Positions 51,544-61,625 of a stretch of DNA of 63,481 bases are shown here, piece by piece. Made by a program: the position numbers and the translations under genes. This stretch comes from Ruminococcus sp. (lineage in GTDB: Bacteria; Bacillota_A; Clostridia; Oscillospirales; Ruminococcaceae). The stretch is from the NCBI RefSeq assembly GCF_024684275.1, contig NZ_JAIKXF010000029.1, positions 1 to 63,481 of the forward strand. Direction: 5' to 3'. The notes under the pieces were generated by a model. The model did not search any database, was not told where the DNA came from, and was given only the letters and a program-made list of their open reading frames with translations. Position 1 is the first letter of the stretch. Each line of letters opens with the position of its first letter.

Positions 51544-54147
51544 TTAAGCATCAAATTTGTCTAAGAAATCATCTATTGGTATAGGCTTTGAATAATAATA
51601 ACCCTGTAAGCAGTCTACCTGATAATTGAGCAGTATATTCCTCATTTCTGCGGTCTCTATACCCTCTACACATACGGTGGTACTGAAGCTGCGCATCATA
51701 TTGGAAAGAGCCGATACCAGCTGACGCTCCTTTGGACTTTCCTCTATATTCATAACGAGACTGCGGTCAAGCTTTATTATGTCGAATGGCAGGCTCTTTA
51801 CCAAGCCGACAGATGAGAAGCCTGTTCCGAAGTCGTCAAGAGCCATTTTTATGCCTCTGCCGCGGAGATTTACTATGACGTTTTTAAGCAGGTCCATGTC
51901 GAGAAGCCTGCACCGCTCGGTTATCTCAAGGCAGAGAGCCTCGGGCGGATAATTGGTATCGGCAAGAGCTGAAAGCACCATGTCAACGAAGTTGGGCTTT
52001 TCAAGCTGATTGTAGGAAAGGTTGACGTTTATGATGAAGCTGGGGTATTTTTCCCTCAGCCTCTTTGCGCCTATGAGAGCAGTTCTGAGTATCCACTGTC
52101 CCAGCTCGAAGAAGATAGGATCCTTTTCAAGGACGGGTATGAAGCTGTCAGGCGGTACCATGCCGTATTCCTCGTTTTTCCACCTGAGAAGAGCTTCGGC
52201 GCCTGTGACCTTTTCGGTGAGCGCGTCAACTACAGGCTGATACAGCAGGAAGAAGCCATGAAAATCCTGCATGATCGAGGAGCGGATAACGTGGAGAACT
52301 TCTGTGCGGTGCTTCTTGTCCTCGTTTGCTCTGCTGCCGAATTCCACCATGTCGCCCTGCCTGCGGAGCTTTGACTCACCGTAGGCATAATTCAGACAGG
52401 CATAGACGGTCTGAGGATCGATATTGAAGTTATCAACGTTGAGAAGTCCTGCATTGGTGTCAAGTATGATAAGCTCGTCGTCAATGAAAAAATCGTTGCG
52501 GAAATAGTGCCGCATTTCATTGTACTTGAACTTTATCTCATCTAAGCTGCGCAGAGATGTAAGGATAGCGAATTTTGTGCCGTCAAGGCGGTATACTGTG
52601 CCGTAGTTGCCTACGTTCTCATAGAGATATCTGCCGTATTTCTGCAATACAAGGTTGCCGAAATGATAGCCGTATACGTCGTTTATCTCTGAGAATTTTG
52701 CAAGACCAACCATTACTACCTTGAAGGGCTCGTTTTTCAGTATCTTTGCTTCGATATCCTCAAAGAAGCCGTACTGGTTCTGGAGTCCTGTAAGGGTGTC
52801 GATGTGTCCCTGTATGCTGTGGTTGCGGATAGTTCCGCAGAAATATTCTGGTATACCCTTGGGACTGTAAAGAACTGTGCCGCGGCAGGTGCATACGTCG
52901 TATTCGCCGTTTATCTTGCGGGCTCTGTACTGCATATCGTGGGAATTTGTTTTGCCCGAAAAGATAGCCTCGATACCCTCGCGGTATGTATCGACGTCCT
53001 CGGGGTGGATATGGCTGTCCCATATCTTTGCCGCATTGACCATGTATTCGCTTGGCAGACCAAAGAGGTCAACTGCCTTCTTTGACCAGCGTGAATAATC
53101 ATAGCGCATATCGCAGAGATATACAAAGGTGCCCTCTGCGAATATTGAAATAGCATTGAACAGCCTTTCGAGCTTTTCCTTGCGGTCAAGGGGAATAGAT
53201 ATGTCACCGTTAATGTATTCGATTGAAGACTTGCCTGCTTCACCGCTCTTTATTGCTTTTTTGTCCTTGTACATCAGATTCTCGGCACGTTCAAAAACAG
53301 ATGTGAAGCTATTGTCCTCATCGCTGTTGAAAACCGCCATGCCTGCTGCGAGAACAGGACCGTCCTTGCATTTGATATTGTCAACCACCTGCTCATGCAG
53401 ATCCTCAAAGAGGGCGTTTCTGTTCTCGTAGTCTATTCCTCTGAGTAAAACAGCGAATTTGTCGCCATCGATCCTGAAAACAGGGCTGTGGGTGAAGATA
53501 TTGCAGATGAGCTTGCAGGAGGCGATGATATGACCGTCGCCTGCCGCAGACGAAAAGCTCTCGTTAAGCTGTGTTATACCGCCGACGTCGCAGATTATAA
53601 GGGCAAAGGGAAGATACACAAGACCGTTGTTGATGTTTTCCTGTATGGCCTTGGCAAGCTCGTCAAAGGCTGTCTTGTTCTTGATGCCTGTCAGCTCGTC
53701 GCGCCTTGTGACCTCGTTTGCAAGACTGAGCACGTTGGTAAGTGCAGTTTCGCGGCGTATTTCCTCAACGGTATCCTCTACGCCGACTATAAGGTGCAGT
53801 CTGTCTCGTGCCCATGACACGGTTGCTCGTGCAAAACGCGGTTCACCGTCAATGAGCAGGGTATAATCAAATGAGTAGAGCTTTTTTATTTCAAGGGCAG
53901 AAATAATGCTTTCCTTTTTCAGCTTGAATTTTACTCTTTCAATGTCCTTTGGAGCGATTATCTTTTCGGCGTTTCTCTGGGCATCGCTGAAAAAGTTCTT
54001 TCCGTCCTCTTTTATGTGGTCGTCACCGTATATTTTTGCGCTGGTGAAGCGAGTGTAACTGCCGTTCTCAGCGTTGATATAGTAGATGATATCGTAGCTT
54101 CGAGCCAGACTTTCGGCTATGTTGTCAAAGATTCCCTGTTTATCCAT
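51544..54147 (-). CDS. GGDEF-PAS-GGDEF-EAL protein with degenerate GGDEF motifs
   Basis: 867 residues, soluble. Order: N-terminal PAS-like region (1-120), first GGDEF fold (about 145-300; motif FRIDGDKFAV), PAS (about 325-440, DMRYDYSRWSKKAVDLFG), second GGDEF fold (about 445-605; YRLDGTKFAI), EAL domain (about 615-860). Neither GGDEF motif keeps the G-G-[DE]-E-F residues, so synthesis of cyclic di-GMP is unlikely. The EAL domain keeps EALLRW, FIINVNLS, CLEITERC, ALDDFGTGFSS, IIKLDRSLV, VCVEGIET and QGYY, so it should be an active phosphodiesterase, probably controlled by the other domains. Confidence 0.9.
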   Translation of the reverse strand: MDKQGIFDNIAESLARSYDIIYYINAENGSYTRFTSAKIYGDDHIKEDGKNFFSDAQRNAEKIIAPKDIERVKFKLKKESIISALEIKKLYSFDYTLLIDGEPRFARATVSWARDRLHLIVGVEDTVEEIRRETALTNVLSLANEVTRRDELTGIKNKTAFDELAKAIQENINNGLVYLPFALIICDVGGITQLNESFSSAAGDGHIIASCKLICNIFTHSPVFRIDGDKFAVLLRGIDYENRNALFEDLHEQVVDNIKCKDGPVLAAGMAVFNSDEDNSFTSVFERAENLMYKDKKAIKSGEAGKSSIEYINGDISIPLDRKEKLERLFNAISIFAEGTFVYLCDMRYDYSRWSKKAVDLFGLPSEYMVNAAKIWDSHIHPEDVDTYREGIEAIFSGKTNSHDMQYRARKINGEYDVCTCRGTVLYSPKGIPEYFCGTIRNHSIQGHIDTLTGLQNQYGFFEDIEAKILKNEPFKVVMVGLAKFSEINDVYGYHFGNLVLQKYGRYLYENVGNYGTVYRLDGTKFAILTSLRSLDEIKFKYNEMRHYFRNDFFIDDELIILDTNAGLLNVDNFNIDPQTVYACLNYAYGESKLRRQGDMVEFGSRANEDKKHRTEVLHVIRSSIMQDFHGFFLLYQPVVDALTEKVTGAEALLRWKNEEYGMVPPDSFIPVLEKDPIFFELGQWILRTALIGAKRLREKYPSFIINVNLSYNQLEKPNFVDMVLSALADTNYPPEALCLEITERCRLLDMDLLKNVIVNLRGRGIKMALDDFGTGFSSVGLVKSLPFDIIKLDRSLVMNIEESPKERQLVSALSNMMRSFSTTVCVEGIETAEMRNILLNYQVDCLQGYYYSKPIPIDDFLDKFDA

Positions 54148-54194
54148 TATACATATCCCCCCTTTGGGTTTGAATAGGAAGATTAACTATATTT

Positions 54195-54223
54195 ATTATA
54201 ACATTATTGCTCTATTTTGTCAA
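54195..54223 (-). promoter_or_regulatory. Promoter of GGDEF/EAL gene
   Basis: Minus strand TTGACA (54223-54218), 17-bp spacer, TATAAT (54200-54195). Confidence 0.82.
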
Positions 54224-54254
54224 TGAATTATATATTAAATGTGCATTATGACGA

Positions 54255-54289
54255 ACAAAAATCGCGTTCCACATAATGCGGAACGCGAT
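54255..54289 (-). terminator. Terminator of esterase gene
   Basis: ATCGCGTTCC (54261-54270) pairs with GGAACGCGAT (54280-54289); on the minus strand TTTTT follows. Confidence 0.72.
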
Positions 54290-54338
54290 GCTGCCGATGC
54301 CGTTTGATCATCGGCGATTATAAAGGGGAACGAAGAGT

Positions 54339-56885
54339 TCACTCAGTTGCCTGGAATATGCCTCTTACAAAGCAGTAGAGGTGAGAGTGGATAGAGTCGT
54401 CGCCGTGGTGACCGTTCTGGACAACGTGCCATACGTGAGGTACGCTGTTTTTGTTAAAGTTGTTATGGTAGCCCTCGGGAGTATTAAGTCCTACAACGTC
54501 GTCCTGAGTACCGCCTGTTATCATTACGAGATAAGGTGTCTCAGAGGCGCTGTTCCACTTCCATGAGCCTGATGCGCCCGGTGCCGGGCAGATAGCTCCC
54601 ACATAGCCGAACTTGCTGCCGTATTTCATGCCTATCTGGAGAGATTCGCGTCCGCCCATTGAGAATCCTGTTACAGCAGTATTCTCTCTGCCTGTGGCTA
54701 CGCTGTACTTGCTTTCGATATGTGGCATAAGGCTGTCAACGATGTCGTCAACGAAGTTGTCATAGCCCTGATTTGAGCCCTGGTCTGCAAAGCCTGTGGC
54801 GTCATTCATGGTTGCACTGGTGAATACGAATGGAACTACTACTATCATATCCTTAGCTGCACCCTCGGCGATAGCATTGCCGATTATCTGCTGTGTGTAC
54901 ATCTGTCCGTTGCCCTGTGTTATCATGCGGTTCTCGTTCTCGAAGAAGCCGTGGAGCAGATAGAGGACAGGGTACTTCTTGCTCTCGTCATAGTTTGCAG
55001 GGAGCAGGATATTGTAGGGCTTGTTCTTGTTAGCCTTTTTGGAGAAGTAGGTCTCTTTCTTGATAGTTCCGTACTGAACGCCCTGCTTCTTGTTGTGCGA
55101 ATCGCTTGGTTCGTTGTTTACAAGTGCGTTCTGAACTATCTTTGTGAGCTCCTCCATTGTGTACTTCTGCTGACCTGTGGGGGCAGAAGTTTTTGTTGTG
55201 GTAGTTGCGATTGAAGTTGGATTAGAACGTGTTGTGGTTGTCTGATTAGTCGGATTGGTTGAAGCTGTTCCGCCGTCAGTTGCCTGGAATACGCCTCTTA
55301 CGAAGCTGTAGAGGTGAGAGTGGATAGAGTCGTCGCCGTGGTGACCGCCCTGAACAACGTGCCATACGTGAGGTACGCTGTTCTTGTTGAAGTTATTGTG
55401 GTAGCCCTCGGGAGTATTAAGTCCTACAACGTCGTCCTGAGTACCGCCTGTTATCATCAGGAGATATGGCTGTTCGTCGGGTGAGTTCCACTTGAATGCG
55501 CCCGAACCGCCCGGTGCAGGGCAGATAGCGCCTACATAGCCGAACTTGTCGCCGTGCTTCATGCCTATCATGAGGGATTCCATACCGCCCATTGAGAAGC
55601 CTGTTACGGCTGTGTTCTCTCTGCCTGTTGCAACGCTGTACTTCTCCTCGATATGAGGCATGAGGCTGTCAACGATGTCATCGACAAAGTTATTGTAGCC
55701 CTGTACAGAGCCTGCGTCACCGAAGCCTGTAGCGTCGTTCATTGTGGGACTTGTGAATATGAACGGGCATACTACAATCATGTCCTTGGCTGCGCCCTCA
55801 GCGATAGCATTGCCCACTATCTGACGGGTGTACATTGTGCCGTTGCCCTTGGTTATCATACGGTCCTCGTTCTCGAAGAAGCCGTGGAGAACGTAGAGAA
55901 CCGGATATTTCTTGCTCTCGTCATAGTCGGCAGGAAGCAGGATATTGTATGGCTTCTGCTTGTTTGCCTTCTTGGAGAAGTAGTTCTCCTTCTTGATAGT
56001 ACCGTACTTGACGCCCTGCTTCTCCTGATGTGAGCTTGAAGGCTCATTGTTTACAAGCTCGCCCTGTATCTTTTCGGTGAGCTCCTCGGTGGTGTATTTC
56101 TGCTGTCCGGGTACAACAACAGGCTCAACAACAGGAAATTCGGTTATCTTGCCGCATACGAACCTCATAATGAGGACTGCATCTGCAAGCTCGTAAACGC
56201 CGTTGCTGTCGGCGTCGGCAGCCTTGAGAGCTTTTTTATCGGTGATTCCGTTGATGAGTCCCTTGCGGGCAAGGATAACATCAAAGGAGTCGATGCGTCC
56301 GTCGTAGTTGATGTCGCCCTTGTTCATCTTTACGGGAGCAGAGGGCTCGTCAAATGTGGTGCCGCTTGGAGCTGCTGCGACCTCGTCAACATAGAAGCTG
56401 CATTTGCTTTCCTCGGTCTCGATGTAAAGCTGTATGTCGGTAGCACCTGATGGAATTGTGAAGCTGCTTGCTTCAAGGTGAGCCCATTCTCCTTTTTTGG
56501 CGGTGACTTCGGTGATTTTTGGATAGCTGGCAGTTCCCCCGTCATTGCACTGTAACGTCAGATAGAATGTCACTGAATCCTCTGCTTCGGTCATGACATA
56601 GGCGCTGAATGCATAGTCCTGACCTGCCTTGAAGTCGGAGCCGAGAGCGACTGTAGCACCGTTCCATGAGCTTTCGCGTCCGCTGGTGAAGAGAGAGTAT
56701 TCACCTGAGCGTGAAACGCCAGAGACGGTCTTTACTGATGCAGAGCCTCTGCCGCTCCATTTGTCGGTGCCTTCTTCAAAGGTGCTGTGGAGCATGTAGT
56801 CGGATTCTGCGGCTGAGAGGGGCAGGGCACTCGCAGATGAGAGGGCGAGCATGGCTGCCATAAGTGTGGGTATGGATTTTTTCAT
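54339..56885 (-). CDS. Cellulosomal tandem CE1 esterase with CBM and dockerin
   Basis: 848 residues. Signal peptide (1-25), a CBM22/CBM4_9-like jelly roll (about 28-175), a dockerin (about 188-250: GDINYDGRIDSFDVILARKG and AADADSNGVYELADAVLIMRF), CE1 domain A (about 285-537), a Thr/Ser/Pro linker, CE1 domain B (about 575-848). Both esterase domains have LHGFFEN, the nucleophile GFSMGG (Ser431 and Ser742), TGGTQDDVVGL and the HHGDDSIHSH His region. The offset between domains is 311 residues and they are nearly identical, a recent duplication. Expected role: feruloyl or acetyl ester removal from xylan within the cellulosome. No close -10 is seen upstream, though TTGACA occurs at about 56948. 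Confidence 0.93.
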   Translation of the reverse strand: MKKSIPTLMAAMLALSSASALPLSAAESDYMLHSTFEEGTDKWSGRGSASVKTVSGVSRSGEYSLFTSGRESSWNGATVALGSDFKAGQDYAFSAYVMTEAEDSVTFYLTLQCNDGGTASYPKITEVTAKKGEWAHLEASSFTIPSGATDIQLYIETEESKCSFYVDEVAAAPSGTTFDEPSAPVKMNKGDINYDGRIDSFDVILARKGLINGITDKKALKAADADSNGVYELADAVLIMRFVCGKITEFPVVEPVVVPGQQKYTTEELTEKIQGELVNNEPSSSHQEKQGVKYGTIKKENYFSKKANKQKPYNILLPADYDESKKYPVLYVLHGFFENEDRMITKGNGTMYTRQIVGNAIAEGAAKDMIVVCPFIFTSPTMNDATGFGDAGSVQGYNNFVDDIVDSLMPHIEEKYSVATGRENTAVTGFSMGGMESLMIGMKHGDKFGYVGAICPAPGGSGAFKWNSPDEQPYLLMITGGTQDDVVGLNTPEGYHNNFNKNSVPHVWHVVQGGHHGDDSIHSHLYSFVRGVFQATDGGTASTNPTNQTTTTRSNPTSIATTTTKTSAPTGQQKYTMEELTKIVQNALVNNEPSDSHNKKQGVQYGTIKKETYFSKKANKNKPYNILLPANYDESKKYPVLYLLHGFFENENRMITQGNGQMYTQQIIGNAIAEGAAKDMIVVVPFVFTSATMNDATGFADQGSNQGYDNFVDDIVDSLMPHIESKYSVATGRENTAVTGFSMGGRESLQIGMKYGSKFGYVGAICPAPGASGSWKWNSASETPYLVMITGGTQDDVVGLNTPEGYHNNFNKNSVPHVWHVVQNGHHGDDSIHSHLYCFVRGIFQATE

Positions 56886-57056
56886 TTACATTCCTCCTTG
56901 CAAATATATCTATATGTATAATTTGTACCATATTTTACAGCACTTGTCAACTCAAATCTTGCGGAGTTTACTAATTATGAACAGTAGATTAATTTTTGCA
57001 CTGATAAAAAATCCACCCGAGGTATAAAAATGGCCTTTTGTTTGCAAAAAAGGTCA

Positions 57057-58160
57057 TTAAAATCGCTCAATATCTATTATTACGTATTCGGATTTTGTGC
57101 CCGTTTTAAATAGAATTTCCCAGTCGGAAATGCCTGAGGTTACAATAAAATCGGTGTTTTTTCGCCGTTCATGACCATATGTTGCGTCGTTGATGCTGAA
57201 CCACTCTCCCACATAGGTGACGGGAAACAGCTGTCCGCCGTGGGTGTGTCCCGAGACTACAAGGTCGGCATTTGCTGCGGCTTCGTTATCATAGTCGGTG
57301 GGCTGATGGTCAAGGACTATGGTGTAGCTTTCCGCAGGGACGGCTTTCATGAGCTCGGATATTTCCTTGCGTTTTCCTTCACCGTTGTCGCGTCTGCCGA
57401 TAAGGGTGATATTTCCGTCGGAGTAAACCGAATCCTCAAGCACACGGACTCCGTTTTTTTCAAGCTCTGCGGCAAGGTCTTCCGCCGAGAAGCCGCGGTG
57501 CTCGCTGCCGTAGTAGCTCTTGTCGTGGTTGCCGTAGCAGTAAAAGGCGCCGCGGTCAAGCTTTAGCTTTCCGAGAGCACTGCAGGCGGTGAGCATATCC
57601 TCGCGGTTCGTGCTGTCGTCCACAAAGTCTCCTGCAATGAGCAGCATATCGGGTTTTTGTTCCATAATGCGGTCTAACTGCTTGGCGAAGCCCTCGCCGT
57701 CAAAGGTAGTGCCCATGTGAGAGTCTGCTATAAGAGCTATGCGTAAATGAGGGATATTTTTGTCGGTGGAAAGGGTGTAATCAGTCTGCCAGACATGAAA
57801 GCAGAGGTAATATCCTATGGCAAGATAAACCGCAGAGGATACAAGAGATAGCCAGCCTGCCCAGTTGCAGGTGAATTCCTTTTTGCGTACTGCCTTGATG
57901 ATACGGAAGATAAGTCCGTATATCAGGAAGAACATGAGCGTACTCAGCACTATGATTATGGCGTTTGTGACTGAGGTGAGGAGCACCAGTGCTGCAAATA
58001 CTATTGCTATTATGCCGAGGGAGATAAGTCCCTTCAGCCATTTTCTGCCGCCTGAAAGCTTTTTTATCAAGCCGAATCGTCCCACTGCGATCGTCAGATA
58101 GGCTGTTCCTGCCGCAAATGCAGCGAGAACCGCAGCTAAGATGATAAGCCACATTGTCAT
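57057..58160 (-). CDS. Membrane-bound metallophosphoesterase (YaeI/YkuE-like)
   Basis: 367 residues. Four or five membrane helices (1-125) are followed by a calcineurin-like domain with DSHMG, GDFVDDS, YGNHDKSYYG, LDHQP and GHTHGGQLFP, the two-metal site residues in order. It resembles YaeI/YkuE membrane-linked phosphoesterases that act on lipid-linked phosphates; the substrate is not known here. GGAGG lies before the ATG. A single gene between the esterase and the GH9 gene. Confidence 0.9.
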   Translation of the reverse strand: MTMWLIILAAVLAAFAAGTAYLTIAVGRFGLIKKLSGGRKWLKGLISLGIIAIVFAALVLLTSVTNAIIIVLSTLMFFLIYGLIFRIIKAVRKKEFTCNWAGWLSLVSSAVYLAIGYYLCFHVWQTDYTLSTDKNIPHLRIALIADSHMGTTFDGEGFAKQLDRIMEQKPDMLLIAGDFVDDSTNREDMLTACSALGKLKLDRGAFYCYGNHDKSYYGSEHRGFSAEDLAAELEKNGVRVLEDSVYSDGNITLIGRRDNGEGKRKEISELMKAVPAESYTIVLDHQPTDYDNEAAANADLVVSGHTHGGQLFPVTYVGEWFSINDATYGHERRKNTDFIVTSGISDWEILFKTGTKSEYVIIDIERF

Positions 58161-58289
58161 AGTTTTTCCTCCTGTTTTTTCTATACAACTGTTTTTTGCT
58201 ATACAAATATTATACTTGATAATGAGGTCAGTGTCAATTGCAGAAATGTGAACACAGGTGTATTTATTTGTGAATATAGCCTAAAACCC

Positions 58290-58318
58290 TTGACTGCCGT
58301 TGGAAAATCATGTATAAT
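58290..58318 (+). promoter_or_regulatory. Promoter of GH9-dockerin gene
   Basis: TTGACT (58290-58295), 17-bp spacer, TATAAT (58313-58318), 41 bp before the ATG. Confidence 0.8.
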
Positions 58319-58358
58319 AAGTGTAGAATATTGGCTTAGATAAAGGGAGGGCTATCCA

Positions 58359-61300
58359 ATGAACAAAAAAACAAAAAAACTTATCGCAGGCATTATGTCT
58401 ATGACAATGACCGCAGCATCAGCCATCGCAGTGCTTGCTCCTATGCAGGCTTCTGCCGTTCAGGTCCTCGGCGAGACAAGCTTTGAAGAAAAGCTTCTGC
58501 CGTGGCAGGTGGTAGAGCAGAGTCCTGCAAAACAGACCTTTGATATAAAGGACGGAACGGCGCATATTTCTATACTTGTGCCTGAGGGCGGTGACAGGGA
58601 AAAATGGGACCTTGCATTCAGACACAGATACCTTAATTTCAAGGCAGGTCATGAGTACAAGGTCAGCTTTAAGGTCAAAGCCAAAAGACAAGGTATGGAG
58701 CTGTGCTCATATATCGGGAATATGTCCGCAGATGAGGAGTATTTTGAGCTGGACGGACGCAGCATGGAGGACGAAAAAGCCGGAATGCACATGGGACCTG
58801 CTATGGACGGTCAATGGCCTGCGGCTCCTGTCAAGCTCACCACAGAATGGCAGACCTTTGAGGGCATATTCAAGCCTACTAAGGATCTTGAGGGCTGTCA
58901 GTGGACTTTCCAGTATGCAAAGGGAACAAAGTATGTAGGAAATGCTATGGAGGGCGATGAGATATGGTTCGATGATATGTCCATAGACTGTCTGACCTGC
59001 GGCGATGAGGCTCAGGTGGGCGGCTGCGGCTGGCCTGAAAGCAATGAACTGGGCATTATCAAGGCGAAAAACAATGTGCGCGTAAATCAGCTGGGATATT
59101 TCCCGAATGCCGAAAAGAAGGCTACCTATGCGACATCTGAGGAAAAAGCTGCTATGGAGTTCAAGGTGGTCGATAAGGACGGCGAGCCTGTGTTCAAGGG
59201 TACTACCGTGCCTGTAGGATTTGATGAAGCAGCAGGTGAGTACTGCCAGATAATCGACTTTTCAGAAGTGAAAACTCCGGGTACATATGCTGTTATCGTT
59301 GAAGATAAGGACGTGGGCAGGAGAAATGTCAGCCATGAGTTCAGAATTGGCGATGATATTTACGACGGTGTGCTTACAAATGCACTGAATTATTACTATC
59401 AGAAGCGCTCTGGCGTTGATATAGTGCCTGAGAGTATAACATCGGGTGATAAGAACGCACTCATGCATAAGGGACATGATAATTCCGATATAGCTTACGT
59501 TCAGCCGAGGTGGTATAACGATTATATCATAAGGTCTGCTTACTTGAATGATGTTAATAAAAAGGTTCCTCTTGACGTTTCAGGCGGCTGGTATGACGCC
59601 GATAATTACAGCAAGAGCATTACAAGCGGCGGAACTGCGCTCTGGATGCTCCAGAATATGTATGAAATGTCGAAAAAACGCGGTTCTGACAGCAAATGGG
59701 CAGACGGTAATACCATGAAGATACCACCCGATTATAAGCTGTCGGGCGGAAAGGAGATAATCTGCACAAATACTCCAGATATTCTCGATGAGGCGAGATA
59801 TGAGCTGGAATTCATGTTCAGAATGATCGTCGATCCTGACAAGGACGAATTGTTCGGCGAGGAATATGCAGGCTTTGTTTACGATCAGGTAAGAGAGATC
59901 TGCTATAATCCGTATATTAATTATGATTATATCTCATATGAGAAGCCGCCGCGTGTCATAAATCCCCCTTCATACAGAGCTACATACAGTATGATAGCCT
60001 GTGCAGCTCAGGCTGCACGTCTGTGGGAGGGCATAGACGATGATTTCGCTAAGGAATGCCTTGACCATGCAAAAAGGTCATGGGAGGCTATTTCCTATTA
60101 CAGGGCTGAGCATACGGAGAAAAAAGACGAAACCAGCTATGATACGCGGTATGGTTCATATGTGTCATACCATGATGCAGATTCTCACAACGGTGACATT
60201 GATGACGATGCTTACTGGGCAGCCTGTGAGCTTTTTGCAACTACAGGCGATGAAGCTTACTATAACTACCTGAAGAAGTATACGGGCGTAATAGGCGGCA
60301 GCAATGATAATCAGTGCTGGGCTTTCGGAGTTCCGAATTATCTTCCTAAGGAAGAGTCATATGGCTTGTTCTCTTCATTTGACAGAAACAATAAGATCGG
60401 CTGCGGAACGCTTTCGCTTTATCTCAGCGGCAAGACTTCGGAAGCTGACAGGAAGGAAATAGAAGCCAGTCTGAAGCTTACTGCGGATAAGTATCTTGAT
60501 TTTGAAAATGACACCAAGAACGGTGCTATGGGTGTGCCATACAAGTCTGTTCAGTGGCTTGATCCGTACACATATCCAAGTGATATTTACACAAAAGGCT
60601 ATGATATCGGCTCAAACAACACGGTGAATACCAATGCTATGATAATGGCTTATGCCTACGACGCAACAGGGGACAAGAAGTACCTTGACGGCGCTTTGCA
60701 GGCTATGGACTATATCTTCGGCAGAAATGCCCTGGGCTTCTCGTATATAACGGGCTACGGCTCATATCACGTAAACAATCCTGTGGACGAATACTGGTGC
60801 AATGAGATCGACAAGACCATGCCGAAGGCTCCAGACGGGATCATGGCAGGCGGTCCGTACACATGGGTGCCTGACTACTATGTCCGCTCTCTGGGACTTG
60901 ATCCTGACAAGACACCTCCTCAGAAATGCTATGCGGATTCCATTGAGGCATGGTCGGTAAATGCTCATGCTCTTGACTGGCAGGCAGGATTTGCGTGGAA
61001 TATGGCTTTCTTCAATGACACATTTGATAGAAAACCGATAATCACTACAACGACAACGACAGGTACAACTATGACAACGACAGCTACAACTACGACAACG
61101 GCTGTTTCAACAACTACTTTCAGCTACCGCAAGCCTGAGAAAAGCGGTGATGCCAACTGCGACGGCAGTATCGACATGAGCGACGTGGTCCTCATAATGC
61201 AGGCTATGGCTAATCCGAACAAGTACGCCTTCGGAGGTTCTGACAAGAACGCTCTGACGGAGCTGGGCTGGGCTAATGCTGATGTTTATCAGTATGGCAG

Positions 61301-61418
61301 CGGTCTTACTACTCAGGACGCACTGTACATACAGGAGTTCCTTCTCGGTAAAATAAAGGAACTGACAATTGGAACTGACAATTTCCTAATGACTGAATAT
61401 AGCGTAAATTTGCCGTGA
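58359..61418 (+). CDS. GH9-family dockerin protein with replaced catalytic residues
   Basis: 1019 residues. Signal peptide (1-33), a CBM4-like jelly roll (about 38-210), a CelD_N-type Ig domain (about 235-330: NVRVNQLGYFPNAEKKATYA), a GH9 (alpha/alpha)6 barrel (about 340-890), a Thr linker and a dockerin (about 925-1000: GDANCDGSIDMSDVVLIMQAM; LTTQDALYIQEFLLGKI). In GH9 the catalytic base lies in GGWYDAGD; here it is GGWYDADN (Asp413, Asn416 at the base position). The acid Glu of N-E-V/I-A-x-D/N-W/Y-N-A is Ala869 in NAHALDWQAGF, and the H-x-R of motif NPHHR is NPVDEY (808-812). It should bind but not hydrolyse cellulose, unless the residues act differently. GGGAGG precedes the ATG. Confidence 0.92.
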   Translation: MNKKTKKLIAGIMSMTMTAASAIAVLAPMQASAVQVLGETSFEEKLLPWQVVEQSPAKQTFDIKDGTAHISILVPEGGDREKWDLAFRHRYLNFKAGHEYKVSFKVKAKRQGMELCSYIGNMSADEEYFELDGRSMEDEKAGMHMGPAMDGQWPAAPVKLTTEWQTFEGIFKPTKDLEGCQWTFQYAKGTKYVGNAMEGDEIWFDDMSIDCLTCGDEAQVGGCGWPESNELGIIKAKNNVRVNQLGYFPNAEKKATYATSEEKAAMEFKVVDKDGEPVFKGTTVPVGFDEAAGEYCQIIDFSEVKTPGTYAVIVEDKDVGRRNVSHEFRIGDDIYDGVLTNALNYYYQKRSGVDIVPESITSGDKNALMHKGHDNSDIAYVQPRWYNDYIIRSAYLNDVNKKVPLDVSGGWYDADNYSKSITSGGTALWMLQNMYEMSKKRGSDSKWADGNTMKIPPDYKLSGGKEIICTNTPDILDEARYELEFMFRMIVDPDKDELFGEEYAGFVYDQVREICYNPYINYDYISYEKPPRVINPPSYRATYSMIACAAQAARLWEGIDDDFAKECLDHAKRSWEAISYYRAEHTEKKDETSYDTRYGSYVSYHDADSHNGDIDDDAYWAACELFATTGDEAYYNYLKKYTGVIGGSNDNQCWAFGVPNYLPKEESYGLFSSFDRNNKIGCGTLSLYLSGKTSEADRKEIEASLKLTADKYLDFENDTKNGAMGVPYKSVQWLDPYTYPSDIYTKGYDIGSNNTVNTNAMIMAYAYDATGDKKYLDGALQAMDYIFGRNALGFSYITGYGSYHVNNPVDEYWCNEIDKTMPKAPDGIMAGGPYTWVPDYYVRSLGLDPDKTPPQKCYADSIEAWSVNAHALDWQAGFAWNMAFFNDTFDRKPIITTTTTTGTTMTTTATTTTTAVSTTTFSYRKPEKSGDANCDGSIDMSDVVLIMQAMANPNKYAFGGSDKNALTELGWANADVYQYGSGLTTQDALYIQEFLLGKIKELTIGTDNFLMTEYSVNLP

Positions 61419-61625
61419 AATTCTTCTGTAGATCCGACAGAATATTTCCTATCGTGCAAAAGATGCAACTTTTTTGCGTGTGATATGAGCACAATATCAT
61501 CATTTTGTCCACCTTAGTGATATTTTTTGAGTTTACGGAAGATAAATTTCATGGTAAAATATACAAAGTATAAAACTATTATACTCGTACAACTGTAAAA
61601 AATTTGATTGCAGGGGGTTATTAAA
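61419..61625 (+). other. Intergenic region before GH30 gene
   Basis: 207 bp, AT-rich, no gene. TATTATACT at about 61575 is a possible -10, without a clear -35. GCAGGGGGTT at about 61612 is the GH30 ribosome site. Confidence 0.4.
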
